Assembly (NCBI GenBank): GCA_029237695.1
Contig: CM055271.1
Coordinates: 85,476,208-85,540,207 of the forward strand
Length of the DNA stretch: 64,000 nt
Source: Conchocele bisecta
Lineage: Eukaryota > Mollusca > Bivalvia > Lucinida > Thyasiridae
Direction of reading: 5' to 3'
Positions 1-8,649 of the stretch are shown here, in pieces (position 1 is the stretch's first letter; each line of letters begins with the position of its first letter). Below the pieces are notes generated by a model that did not search any database, was not told the DNA's origin, and was given only the letters and a program-made list of their open reading frames with translations. The position numbers and the translations under genes were made by a program.

Positions 1-1196
1 CTTTGGTTATCTGGATCGTCACACCCTCACTAGCGTTCTCAACTTGACGTCCACTACCGTGCATTTGGTCGTCGTCGCTGGCTCGCATGTCTAACCATAG
101 AGCGTATTTGGTAGTCAGAAAATCCGAGAGGGAGACGTCCGAGAGCTGCAGGTCTTTGGCAACCGCGGCAACTCCGGGAACGCTTAGAGCCGGAAGCAAA
201 ATGTTTCCTTACTTCGTCCCACTGCTGGTGCGCGCGAAGATCCGCGCTGTAGAGTTGATTGGGTACTCCCTCGATCGTCACCTCTACCTTCGTGATTTTG
301 GGGTTATAAAATTTGTCGGATTTTCTAGCACCGAGCGCGAACCGACCCTCCTCGAACAACATCAGTATACCTTTCATCGAGCGGGCGGGTACGTTGACGT
401 TAATATTCCACAATGTGTCGCTTTTGTCTTTCGTCATCTTGCGGTGGCGAAGAACTCAGTCGTAAAGTATGGCAACGTGCCCGGCGTACTGGGATCTGAT
501 TAATCGCGCGAGTTCGGGCATCGTGACCATGTCGTACTCCAGCGAAACATTGTCGATCGTATACTTCGATGTCATGTCAGTGGCTATGAGAACTCGGCCG
601 TAGTCGTTGAACGTTAATTCGTATTCGAGGCGGTCAGCTAAGGCACTCTGATAGTAGGGCATGTGACTCTCCAGTAACTCAAAATCTAGAGGTATGTAGA
701 ATCGGTTGCCGTAAGCGGCCACGACCGCGTTGTCGCTCGCGACGTTATCTGCCTTGTCACCAGCCCCGATTCTAAGTCTGGTTACGTTCTTATTTCGACT
801 GGTGTCAATACCCTGATATACCGCATTTTCACGCTCTTGCGCCGTTTTCCACAGGTCCTGGTAGCAATGGTAGACGTCGCTGTCATCGATCGACATCACC
901 TCATTACCAGAAATCTTTATCAAAGTCTTCTTGACGATGGCACGACCCAGGTTCTGAACGATGGTTCGGTCTGCGTCCGTCGATGTAAGCGAAATAATGA
1001 AATCGAGGCGAACAGTCCCCGGCATAATGACGTCGATAGCTCCGAGGTTGGGGAAGCGGACTAAGAGCTGCTGGTTCTGGTCGATCGTCGATGGGTTGTT
1101 CGTAATAACGACACTCTGTCTCACACTTTTTGCCCCGAGGGGCTCACGCAGTCTGCGATATGGATTGAGTTTGCGGCCGTATTGACTCGAAGACAT
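1..1196 (-). pseudogene. Broken major capsid protein-like gene (double jelly-roll, polinton/adintovirus type), cut by the window edge
   Basis: Minus-strand gene beginning at the ATG at 1194-1196. The first 246 residues are open and include DLWKTAQERENAVYQG and a C-terminal stretch MPELARLIRSQYAGHV. A TGA at 456-458 interrupts it in frame. The same frame then resumes with WNINVNVPARSMKGILMLF and VEVTIEGVPNQLYS. Around 180-200 the frame shifts, and the rest (YALWLDMRASDDDQMHGSG) continues in another frame to base 1. I recognise these blocks as typical of double-jelly-roll major capsid proteins of polinton/adintovirus-like elements in invertebrate genomes; this is from memory of the family, not a search. 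In that family the protein forms the virion shell. It is divergent to the gene at 1251 across only 54 bp. With one stop and one frameshift it cannot make full-length protein here. Confidence 0.68.
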
Positions 1197-1250
1197 AATC
1201 TATTAAACCTGTATGGTTTTGTCTTTAATATAATAATTAAAATTATAAAG
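1197..1250. promoter_or_regulatory. Divergent AT-rich intergenic region between two viral genes
   Basis: The 54 bp separate the ATG of the capsid-like gene (minus) from the ATG at 1251 (plus). They are much more AT-rich than the flanking coding DNA and hold TATA-like TATAATAATTAAAATTAT just before the plus-strand start (AAAGATGG, a good initiation context). A bidirectional promoter is the simplest inference; nothing shows it directly. Confidence 0.4.
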
Positions 1251-2532
1251 ATGGCTGATTACGATGTTGACATGGATGAAATCGGCAGAGACGATTACCT
1301 CGATGGTGATGATGATGATGACTTCGAGGATTCCCTCGCGACACCCACCATAGAGACTCCAGTTCCAATCCAATCGGGATGGATTAGGTGACGCTACCAC
1401 TAGTCAAAGTCGTGAATTACTCAAGGGAGCTGTAAACTCATACTATAAACATTGGATGGAAAAAGGTTTAACTCCATCTGTCGGTCGCTACTACGACAAG
1501 TTCGAATTGGATCCGAACGGTAGATTGCAACTAAAAGCGTCACCGAATATCCCGATCATCAACATGAAGACCGGAAAACCCCTAGCGCTGAGCACCATTG
1601 CCGGAAACCGGGGCGGTGGCGAACTCATAAGGAACGAACTCGGATTCGTAGATTGGAAGCGCGGTAAAACAATTATGCCAACCCGCGCTGTAGACGCCCT
1701 CAAGTCTACCGACGAAACGATTGCGAAGACGGCCTCCGCGATAGAAACTGTCGAGCTCAGCGAACTCCCTCAAATAGCCACCGACGCTATTAACACGATG
1801 GAGACCACGTTCAGCGAAAACGAAATACTCAATGATGACCCACCGTTACCTCTTCGAGAACTCCGGGGACTCGATAAGGCTCTGCAAACGGTCCGGGGTG
1901 AACTGGTCCTTAACCTCTCCAAACTCACGGCGCTGGATGAACATATCGCGCTAGAAGAAAGAAAACTGGAGGAAGCCCGTGGCGACAGAGAATCTACCGA
2001 GCGTCTGCGGTCGTTGCGGGACGAAAGAGAAGCTCGCTTGGAGGCTGCATCGGCTTGCCGTGAGGCTCTCCGCACACAAATAAGTCGGATCCGCGAAACA
2101 ATCTCGAGGGTTCTGCGCGAGGACACGACACTCGGTGAGCGTCTTCGCACTCTATTCAGAGAACAGGGCGTCACGATAGCAAGCATCCTCATTGCTATTG
2201 GTATGATTATATCAACTATAGTAGCATATTTTACAGGAGGTGGTTCGGCACCAGCACCCGCGCCAGCACCCACACCAGCACCCGCGCCATCCGGTGGAGC
2301 CAAGGAGTGGGTAAAAAAACAACTAAAAGCCCTCGCCAGTCTCCTGGCTAAATTAGCCGGAAAGGCGGCTGCCGCACTACCTGGATTGATAGGAGGTATT
2401 ATTTCTTACTTACTATCTATATTATCGAAAACGATTGGGTGGTTTGCTAATAATGTTTGGGCCGTAATCGTGGCTATCGCTGGTCTCCTACTTTTAGCCT
2501 CCCGAGAGTTCCTAAATCCAAAGCACAAATAG
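1251..2532 (+). pseudogene. Frameshifted coiled-coil and membrane protein of the viral cluster
   Basis: It starts at ATG 1251 with a very acidic N-terminus (a run of Asp at 1305-1325). The frame breaks near 1370-1385; translation then continues in another frame (GDATTSQSRELLKGAVNSYY) into an open 358-residue stretch ending at 2532. Order of parts in that stretch: a conserved-looking block (KGLTPSVGRYYDKFELDPNG, then GFVDWKRGK); a long charged, Leu-rich coiled coil; a hydrophobic segment (SILIAIGMIISTIVAYF); an Ala-Pro repeat linker (PAPAPAPTPAPAP); and a C-terminal hydrophobic anchor (WAVIVAIAGLLLLA). I have seen the first block in uncharacterised proteins of polinton-like loci, but know no assigned function. 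A virion membrane or internal protein is plausible. The 3' end overlaps the convergent gene that ends at 2512. Confidence 0.5.
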
Positions 2533-2944
2533 TCCGGCCGCCACGAGGGCTACGACGAGCCCTAATTTCTCCTCCTCGTGGGTTGTGATACTTTTTTTCC
2601 CCCAATCGCGTTCAACAGTGTTGAGGGGGGAACTCAATTCGTGAATTGGGGGTCCTATTGCAGAGGGTGAAACAGGAGCGGAACTCGGTGGAACACTGGG
2701 TTCAAATGAACTTGATGGGGTGTCTAATTCGTGAATTGGGGGTGGTGGGGTGGGTGCTTGCGGTTTTATGAAATCTTTTTCAAATTTATTTGAATTTCCA
2801 CTGTTGAACCCGACCGTCTTGGGGGGGGGGAGTTTGATGATACCAGTGTTCACGTTACCGTTGCGGCCAATTTTTTGATTGGCGGTGGCGATTATTGTAA
2901 CCGTCAACCGGGTCGTCTCGTAGTATCATATTACTCGGCGCCAT
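2512..2944 (-). pseudogene. Pro-rich tail-anchored protein, probably frameshifted near its start
   Basis: The downstream 131-codon frame (from 2907) has two copies of a PPIHEL motif, Pro/Ser-rich stretches (PTPPPPIHELDTPSSSF, VSPSAIGPPIHELSSP) and a C-terminal hydrophobic segment (LGLVVALVAAGLFVLWI), so a tail-anchored protein is likely. A better start lies upstream: the ATG at 2942-2944 reads MAPSNMILRDDPVDG in another frame and overlaps the end of the upstream gene, as is usual in this cluster. A slip between about 2870 and 2900, near an A6/T6 run, would separate the two frames. There is also a 10-G run at 2821-2830 inside the gene. Function unknown. Confidence 0.45.
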
Positions 2945-2956
2945 ATAAAGACCTAT

Positions 2957-3220
2957 TCAAAATGCGTAGTCTACCGGGGTGCGGGCAGTCTGCAAAACGT
3001 CTTGATAATTCTGGATCGCCTTCTGGAGGTCCACCTTAGCTGAGATGGAGTCCTCAACAAGTGCTAAGAACTGTTTGTGTGCGTCAAAGGCCGTTCCCAG
3101 GCCCAGTATAGCGCTACGCGTTTGCTTCTGTGAGGCGAGGATTGCCCATACGTATACGCGTATGGATTCGTTGAGGCGAATAACCCCACCCTGCGTAAAT
3201 CCAGTGCTTTTATCTAACAT
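2957..3220 (-). CDS. Small viral-cluster protein, 87 aa, intact
   Basis: An open frame; the ATG at 3218-3220 was chosen because it overlaps the upstream gene's stop (3210-3212) by 11 bp, a compact viral-style overlap. The protein begins MLDKSTGFTQGGVIRLNESI and is mostly helical-looking and polar, with a Gly-rich centre (ILGLGTAFDAHKQ) and a likely amphipathic C-terminal helix (VDLQKAIQNYQDVLQ). No known domain is recognised. It belongs to the same minus-strand unit as its neighbours at 3210-4013 and 2512-2944. Confidence 0.55.
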   Translation of the reverse strand: MLDKSTGFTQGGVIRLNESIRVYVWAILASQKQTRSAILGLGTAFDAHKQFLALVEDSISAKVDLQKAIQNYQDVLQTARTPVDYAF

Positions 3221-4013
3221 AAATGTGGTCCATCTGCGGAGTATCACCCAGGTCTAGGTATTCCACATGGGCTACTTTAGTAGGCAGCCAATGGCAATCA
3301 CCGTATTTGCACGCAAGCCCACCAAGCACTTCAGCAACGAACGTCATCTTATTCAACTTATAATTATATTTAGTCCATGTTGCCATTTTTCTAACTGGTG
3401 GTGGGGTGGCCCCTCGAGCGCTCCATAGCCCTGAGAAATATACTGGAACTTTATCCAGACGCTCCCCACTAACTAAGCCTTTAAGGTGAACTAATCCTAA
3501 ACTGTTGGTTGGGGTGTATACTTTCTGTCTCCAGTCGGCGTCTTTTGATACCCCAAATTCGCTACACAATCTTTCGAACACCTTATGGTCGTATGTGCTG
3601 GAAATGGGATCCCAGCCATCGTCTTGAGGTAGTGGAATACCTAGTTCTTTGAGAATCCGCCTAATTGTGTAATACACGTGAAAGTTGTAGACACTTCGGA
3701 GCATGACATTTTTGGATGTCAGATGGTCTTGATGCGAAACTCCGCATCCGGCTGTTGCGCACCATAGAGCGAAATTTACCTGGTTCTGCCAGAAGTTCAT
3801 ATGGGAAAAATCCCATCTTAGTATTACATCTTGACTAGTAGTCTTTGGAACTACATATTTCTCAAATACGTTAGGAAAATTGGTGGTAAAGCCACTTTTC
3901 GGTCTAACTGTTATAGTTGGGTGTACAAGGCCGGTAGCAATGCCCTTTTGCGCGTATTTACCTCCGACCGCGTACTTTGCATTAGAGTTAAAGCTAAATG
4001 CTTGGGTATCCAT
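3210..4013 (-). CDS. Conserved-looking protein of the viral structural cluster, 267 aa, intact
   Basis: Open from ATG 4011-4013 to TAA 3210-3212. It is rich in aromatic residues and Cys (LRWDFSHMNFWQNQVNFALW, then CATAGCGVSHQDHL), with LPQDDGWDPISSTYDHKVF and EFGVSKDADWRQK in the middle. These blocks resemble an uncharacterised protein I associate with polinton-like gene clusters of cnidarians and molluscs; I know no named function. It has no signal peptide or membrane segment. Its start lies only 11 bp from the divergent start at 4025, so the two genes must share a very short control region. Length and openness suggest constraint or youth compared with its broken neighbours. Confidence 0.6.
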   Translation of the reverse strand: MDTQAFSFNSNAKYAVGGKYAQKGIATGLVHPTITVRPKSGFTTNFPNVFEKYVVPKTTSQDVILRWDFSHMNFWQNQVNFALWCATAGCGVSHQDHLTSKNVMLRSVYNFHVYYTIRRILKELGIPLPQDDGWDPISSTYDHKVFERLCSEFGVSKDADWRQKVYTPTNSLGLVHLKGLVSGERLDKVPVYFSGLWSARGATPPPVRKMATWTKYNYKLNKMTFVAEVLGGLACKYGDCHWLPTKVAHVEYLDLGDTPQMDHIYVR

Positions 4014-4024
4014 TGAAAGATATT
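4014..4024. promoter_or_regulatory. Eleven-bp gap between divergent viral starts
   Basis: The ATG of the minus-strand gene (4011-4013) and the likely ATG of the plus-strand penton-like gene (4025-4027) are separated by 11 bp. Promoter elements must therefore lie inside one or both coding regions. This degree of compaction is viral rather than molluscan. Confidence 0.35.
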
Positions 4025-4718
4025 ATGTTTGCTTCTATCACTAATGTTCAAAATGAGAGTTGTGAACTTCAAAAGTCAATCGACAACTGCTGCGGAAAAC
4101 GCCGGGTAGGCCTCAGATCAATCACCTTCACGGTTGGGTGGAAAAACGTGGGGGAGGGCGAAGGGTTCACCTACGTGAAGGATAGACGACAAGTAGGTGT
4201 AAAGCTGCCTCCCGGCCTTTGGAGTTCGAGAGCCCTCCAAGCTTTTGTTGCGTCGGAGCTTGAGGTAGAGCCAGCCTCATCAATCTCGAAGGTTACCGGA
4301 CTCGCGACCTTAACCGTCGAACCCGCCAACCGGTGTAACGATCACCGAGGATTTGGCTGTGCGGCTCGGTTTTAGGTTTTACAAAAACATACTCCGACAA
4401 TAGGGGTTGGTTTAATCCAGGTGAGTACACCGGCGACGACCCGGTGGACTTCGTCTTCACGAAAACTCTCAGGGTGCACCTGGATCAATTGAACACATCG
4501 TACAACACGTTAGATGGAGCTCCCAGCACATTATTAAAAACTGTGCACGCCAGCGACTGTTTCTATGGTGAGACCCTGACCTTATACTTCCCAACCCCGG
4601 AGATGAAAGTTTTGGATCGGGACACATTCATGAGTTGAAGATTTCTATTCTTGATGATCAAGCGCGAGAGTTGAATAACGATTACCCGATTTCGAGCGTT
4701 CTCGAAATAACCGATTAA
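4025..4718 (+). pseudogene. Penton-like (single jelly-roll) minor capsid gene, at least three frameshifts
   Basis: It starts MFASITNVQNESCEL at ATG 4025 and reads through GLRSITFTVGWKNV and KLPPGLWSSRALQAFVA. The frame shifts near 4325-4335 (to a frame reading VTITEDLAVRLGF), again near 4370 (to WFNPGEYTGDD and LRVHLDQLNTSYNTLDGAPS), and again near 4625-4632 (to LKISILDDQARELNN), ending at TAA 4716-4718. The pattern (beta-rich, ligand-free, with a late ISILDD-type strand) resembles single-jelly-roll penton or minor capsid proteins of polinton-like viruses. Position beside the other structural genes fits. Assignment is by resemblance only. With three breaks it is not functional. Confidence 0.45.
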
Positions 4719-4745
4719 ACATTAATATATATATACACATTAATC
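4719..4745 (+). promoter_or_regulatory. TATA-like promoter before the fibre-like gene
   Basis: A TATATATATA run at about 4726-4735, flanked by two ATTAAT boxes, sits just upstream of the ATG at 4746. It is sharply AT-rich between GC-richer coding regions. Inferred core promoter. Confidence 0.4.
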
Positions 4746-5288
4746 ATGAGCATATACGGTCCAGGTGGTTGCAACTTAGAACGGGACGTTCCCGTCGCGG
4801 CCGCGGCATACGATGAAGCCGCAATGAGAAGGCTGGAGAGGGGCGTATCACAGTCCCACACAATTTTAACTAGGGCGGTTGAACAAATTAGAACGTTGCA
4901 AGCTAGAAGACACGTCATAACAGTTTGGGCCGAGGAGCGGGGTTCACTAAGCGAGGGGGCCTACAAATATGCATTCGGTGCCAACGCGAGCAACAGATAC
5001 GGGGGATACAGCATGGCAGTGTCCGGGACGATTTTTCGAATGGCGGTCTGCTCGGTCAACTTTCGCGGACACGCCACTGCCGAAGTCCGAGTGAATGTCG
5101 TCCTGAATGGTGTAGAACAGAATATTGGCATCACCAAGCACGCGGGACAGAGGTCAGGGTTTACTATATTCGATGATGACACTACAATTAAAGTTTCGCC
5201 AGGTAGTGTTATTAACTTTGTTACAAAAATTGCTGACCAATCGGCTTCCTCCACTATTGTTACGCTGTTAATACAACTTGATTTATGA
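4746..5288 (+). CDS. Fibre-like jelly-roll protein of the viral cluster, 180 aa, intact
   Basis: Open from ATG 4746 to TGA 5286-5288. The N-terminal 55 residues are Ala/Arg-rich and helical (AAAAYDEAAMRRLERGVSQ), which suggests a trimerising stalk or virion-binding segment. The C-terminal 120 residues are beta-rich: VITVWAEERGSLSEGAYKYA, RYGGYSMAVSGTIFRM, VRVNVVLNGVEQNIGITKH, SPGSVINFVTKIADQ and VTLLIQLDL, a layout like a C1q/TNF-type or viral fibre-head jelly roll. Similar ITVWAEE proteins occur in polinton-like loci as I recall. A receptor-binding or decoration role is inference. Its stop overlaps the next start (ATGA, 5285-5288), so the two genes are probably co-expressed. Confidence 0.58.
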   Translation: MSIYGPGGCNLERDVPVAAAAYDEAAMRRLERGVSQSHTILTRAVEQIRTLQARRHVITVWAEERGSLSEGAYKYAFGANASNRYGGYSMAVSGTIFRMAVCSVNFRGHATAEVRVNVVLNGVEQNIGITKHAGQRSGFTIFDDDTTIKVSPGSVINFVTKIADQSASSTIVTLLIQLDL

Positions 5289-5978
5289 TGAATGACGAGA
5301 AACTATATCCACACTTACCTTCGGGGACGGTCGACCCGGCATCCTTTAGGATGACCAGGATCGTCGAGATACAACATATTCTACAACACGAGGGAGAGAT
5401 GCGGACGGGTTATGCGAAGAAATATAGACAGTCGGTCAATATATTAGAGGGGGTGAGCACCGCGTTAGCCTCAGCATCCGTTATAAGTGGGGTGGGGAGT
5501 GTGTCTTTATTGTCAACAGTTGTCGCTGCACCGGTCGCGGCGGCCTTGAGTGCTGTAGCGGCGGGGGCGGGACTGTTTTGCATAACGACCAGACTCGTGG
5601 GCCGAAAACTAGAGGCTAAGAGTCGAAAGCACGATCGAATAGCGGTTCTCGCGAGATCTTAGAAAAACAGTATCGACGACGTTATCGTGTCGAAAGCGAT
5701 AACCGAAAACGATATATCAGATAGCGAGTTCAAAATGGTCGTCGAAGAGATGGTCAGATACCAGGAGTTAAAGGGTACGATCTGGTCCAAGGTTCGACCA
5801 CAAATTCTGGCGGACGAAGATATAAAAAAACTTGTTATGGAAGGGAGGGCCGACGAGAGAAAAAATCTCCTCACCGTCTCGGAACGTGATATGCTTATTA
5901 GCGTGTTTGAGGCAACAGCAGGATATTCCTCCACCTTACAGTCCAGCTGTTCCGACGGCGCCTCCATACGGAACATAA
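5285..5978 (+). pseudogene. Membrane/coiled-coil protein with a possible PPxY tail, one in-frame stop and a late frameshift
   Basis: Starts at ATG 5285 (MMNDEKLYPHLPSG), overlapping the previous stop by four bases. A hydrophobic Ala/Val-rich segment spans about 5470-5590 (SLLSTVVAAPVAAALSAVAA). A TAG at 5660-5662 interrupts the frame; the same frame continues with KAITENDISDSEFKMVVEEM, a helical block typical of an uncharacterised family I associate with polinton-like elements. Near 5905-5915 a second reading frame takes over that is strongly Pro-rich and contains PPPY and APPYG, ending at TAA 5976-5978. If that tail is the original one, it carries a PPxY motif of the kind that recruits NEDD4-type ligases and ESCRT in budding viruses. 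Role inferred, not shown. Confidence 0.5.
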
Positions 5979-6709
5979 AAACAATTTTTTAGGGCCACGT
6001 TACGACACCCACTGACAATAAATCGTGTAACCATTTCTACGAAATCGCTTATAAAGAAATTATTACTGAACAGAACGAATTTATGTTGTAATCACACTAA
6101 ATAGACGACAATGTTACAATTACACGGGTTATAGCCGAGTTTATTTCTATGTAAACTGGCTATCTGAATTTATTTTGTATCAACCTCAAGCGGTCGTATA
6201 GGAACGCCGTTGTCATGCAGTTGTTTACCATAGCGACCACATTTATAGGGATAGAAATAAATAAATAAAAACTTTAGCTCCAACCGCGGCGCGAACCCAC
6301 GACCCACGTCTCTATAGAGTGTCGCCTTAACCACACGACCACGAAGGTTGTTATGATAAACACTACCTAGTGTTGTACAATTATCGGTTTACACAGACGG
6401 TGTGTACACAGGTTATGTGTATTTATAGTCGAGGTTAACAGACGGTACACACACTGTTATTTATAGCCGAGTGTATTTCTCCTTATCGATGGTATGTAAA
6501 CTGACTATCTGAAATTATTTTTCATCAACCTCGAGCGGTCGGATAGGAACGCTGTTGTCATGCAGTTGTTTACCATAGCGATCACATTTGTAGGGATAGA
6601 AATAAATAAATTAGCTATAGTGGAGGAGGAAAATGCCGTGTTGGAAAATAAACTATCACACGCGGACGCATTGAAATTACATTAATGATTTCTTCTAATA
6701 ATTTCTTCG
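5979..6709. repeat. Gene-free stretch with a 140-bp direct repeat
   Basis: No supported gene. Two direct copies of about 140 bp lie at 6129-6268 and 6471-6612, both starting TTATAGCCGAG and ending GGGATAGAAATAAATAAAT, about 90% alike by eye. They bracket the tRNA-like segment at 6273-6345. Base composition drops to AT-rich immediately after the viral block, marking its right edge near 5980-6000. No terminal inverted repeat for the viral block was found. Confidence 0.55.
6273..6345 (-). other. Degenerate tRNA-like segment (pol III box A/B relics)
   Basis: On the minus strand, TGGTCGTGTGGTTAAGGCG matches a box A as in Ser/Leu-type tRNAs, and GTGGGTTCGCGCC resembles a box B about 35 bp further. 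A T-stem CGTGG/CCGCG can form, but the loop lacks the usual A58 and no acceptor stem closes. A tRNA pseudogene or the head of a SINE between the two direct repeats is likely. Confidence 0.4.
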
Positions 6710-7024
6710 TTAAAAGTAATATCGAACCTTAAACGAATCGTTGATTTTAAACGGTTTTATAATAATATCATTTTTCGGTAGTGTTTCTCCGATCCTATTT
6801 AATCGCTTCATTTCACGAATTTGATCCTTGTACCAGCGACACAACTGCCGGTATAATATTGTAAATGCAACGTTTTTATCGGAGAGTAATAAATTACGTT
6901 GATATTTCATGTATTCTATATTACATATTATTCTCATTTTAAAGTGTTTTAATGTTGTAGAAACACCGTAATATTCTTTAACAGCGTTATAAGATTCCAT
7001 ATGTTTGCGTATTATATTATCCAT
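6710..7024 (-). CDS. Unrecognised ORF, 104 aa
   Basis: It starts at ATG 7022-7024 in a good context (AAAATGG) and ends at 6710. The product is basic and helical (IREMKRLNRIGETLPKND), with many Lys, Arg and Tyr, and no recognised domain. The region is AT-rich, unlike the viral block. It could be a small gene, a piece of a mobile element or chance; I do not recognise it. Confidence 0.25.
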   Translation of the reverse strand: MDNIIRKHMESYNAVKEYYGVSTTLKHFKMRIICNIEYMKYQRNLLLSDKNVAFTILYRQLCRWYKDQIREMKRLNRIGETLPKNDIIIKPFKINDSFKVRYYF

Positions 7025-7750
7025 TTTGTTATAGTATTTTTTGTCATAACCTATGAGATTTATCTGTTCAATTGGAAAAACATGATGTATTTACGACACC
7101 AATTGTCACGTTTTTTGTGTTGGTGACCAGTTTGTGCTATTGGACGAAAACGGTGTTTTTCGGGGGGCGGTGGAGTAGTATATAGGGTGGAGAAATGATA
7201 CCACCATGAACACTAGGTAATGGGCTCCCACTGTGTGAGATGGTTACATCACAGTGTTGATGTATACCAAGTATGGAGGTCGTATGACTTATAGTTTTCT
7301 GGAAACTGAGCTAAACGCAACAACTTAATGTGAAATGCTGACACCGCATATGCGGACGATGCCAACAGAAAAGCTATACCTGTGTCCCACTTCTGCTAAA
7401 GCAGGCGGGACAAAGACAGAACCAATTTTTGTGGTTGGTAAATGAGTTAGTTACATGTACCTGTTATTTTTGGTCTGCTAGTATAATATTAAATAACAAT
7501 ATGTCCCCATTTGGTAATGTGTGTATCCAATTGTCCTCTTCCTTGGGCTATAATTTCCTCAACTGTGATACTATGCGTCAAATATGGTATACAATTATTG
7601 AAACACAGGTTGATTTCTAGTGTTTACATTTATATACATAGTACTTGGCTAAGTGTAAAATATATTGAAATTGTTTTCTGTGTATGCCTGTTTCGACAAT
7701 TCCAAATGAAATTGTGTAAAAATTGATTTCCACTGGAATGTCTTTGTCTA

Positions 7751-7968
7751 TTAACTCTTACTACGCTGAATTAAATGTTGTCGTCTGCTGAAAATGTTTT
7801 ATTTACAATATTTCTCGACAAAAACCTGGTTTTGACAGCACATGAGAATCGTCTCCAGTGGAGACGATTCTCATGTGCTGTCTGTCGAAATCAGTTTTTT
7901 GTTAAGAATTAAAGCAAAAATGAAAAACAGCAGACGGCAATTTCCGTCAACAGCGTAGGAAGGGTTAA
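7751..7968. mobile_element. Fold-back MITE with TTAA ends (family P1, copy 1)
   Basis: The ends are TTAACTCTTACTACGCTG and the inverse of TTAACCCTTCCTACGCTG. The centre is a perfect 24-bp-arm palindrome at 7834-7882 (GACAGCACATGAGAATCGTC...) with a 1-nt spacer. TTAA at both ends with CCCTT-type termini suggests piggyBac-type mobilisation (inference). It lies inside the LINE ORF, splitting the zinc-binding domain from the C-terminus. Confidence 0.72.
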
Positions 7969-8649
7969 GAAGAGATTCATTTGTGACCAGAAATGTTGTG
8001 TCACATAGCATTCCCAGAATAGATCATTGAATGTTTCTATCTGCATGTTACAAAAATCGCATAAACTAGATTCTACTATATTACACCTTGTCATCAGTTT
8101 ATTGGTACCTATACTTCTCATTAGATACTTGTATTGGAAATTGTGGAGCCTTATATCTATGGTACTCGGTATAGTAATAGAGTATATCGTTTTCCAGTTA
8201 AAAGTTTTATCCGAAAATATGCTCGCCCATTTCTGTCCCGGTTTTATTATTTCTCTCGTACATTTTTCCCTCTGAATATTATACAATGTTTTATTTATAG
8301 ATTTATTTTTTTTTATTTTATCAATACGTTTTTGGTTGTTTTGTATCACGTTAATGTTTTCAGTTTTTATTTGTTCTACCCATTGTGGAGGTATGCACCT
8401 TATTAACGTATAGTATATTAGATAGTCAGCATTTCTATTTGAATATAATTCCGTGAAATCTGGGAATCTGTAAAACTGTTTTATTCTAAAATCAAAAATG
8501 TGTTCTGTACTTTTTGTATGCCCCTTTCCTGCCAGTCCTTATAAAACATTGTTCTTGATTCGTGTTTAATGTGCCATAAGATCTCTTTTGATATGATAGT
8601 GTTGGTTTCTGTGAAGTTAATTTTCGACCCTGCTTAAGTATACTGTTGA

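Noticed and set aside
87..503. 138-residue plus-strand ORF opposite the capsid-like gene
   Set aside because: Antisense shadow of the minus-strand capsid frame; no protein-like pattern of its own.
1770..2303. 177-residue minus-strand Ser/Arg-rich ORF
   Set aside because: Shadow of the coiled-coil gene; composition follows from codon use on the other strand.
6273..6345. Functional tRNA gene
   Set aside because: No closing acceptor stem, and the box B lacks the conserved A; at best a tRNA-derived relic. The Arg-like segment at 37650-37728 fails for loss of box B.
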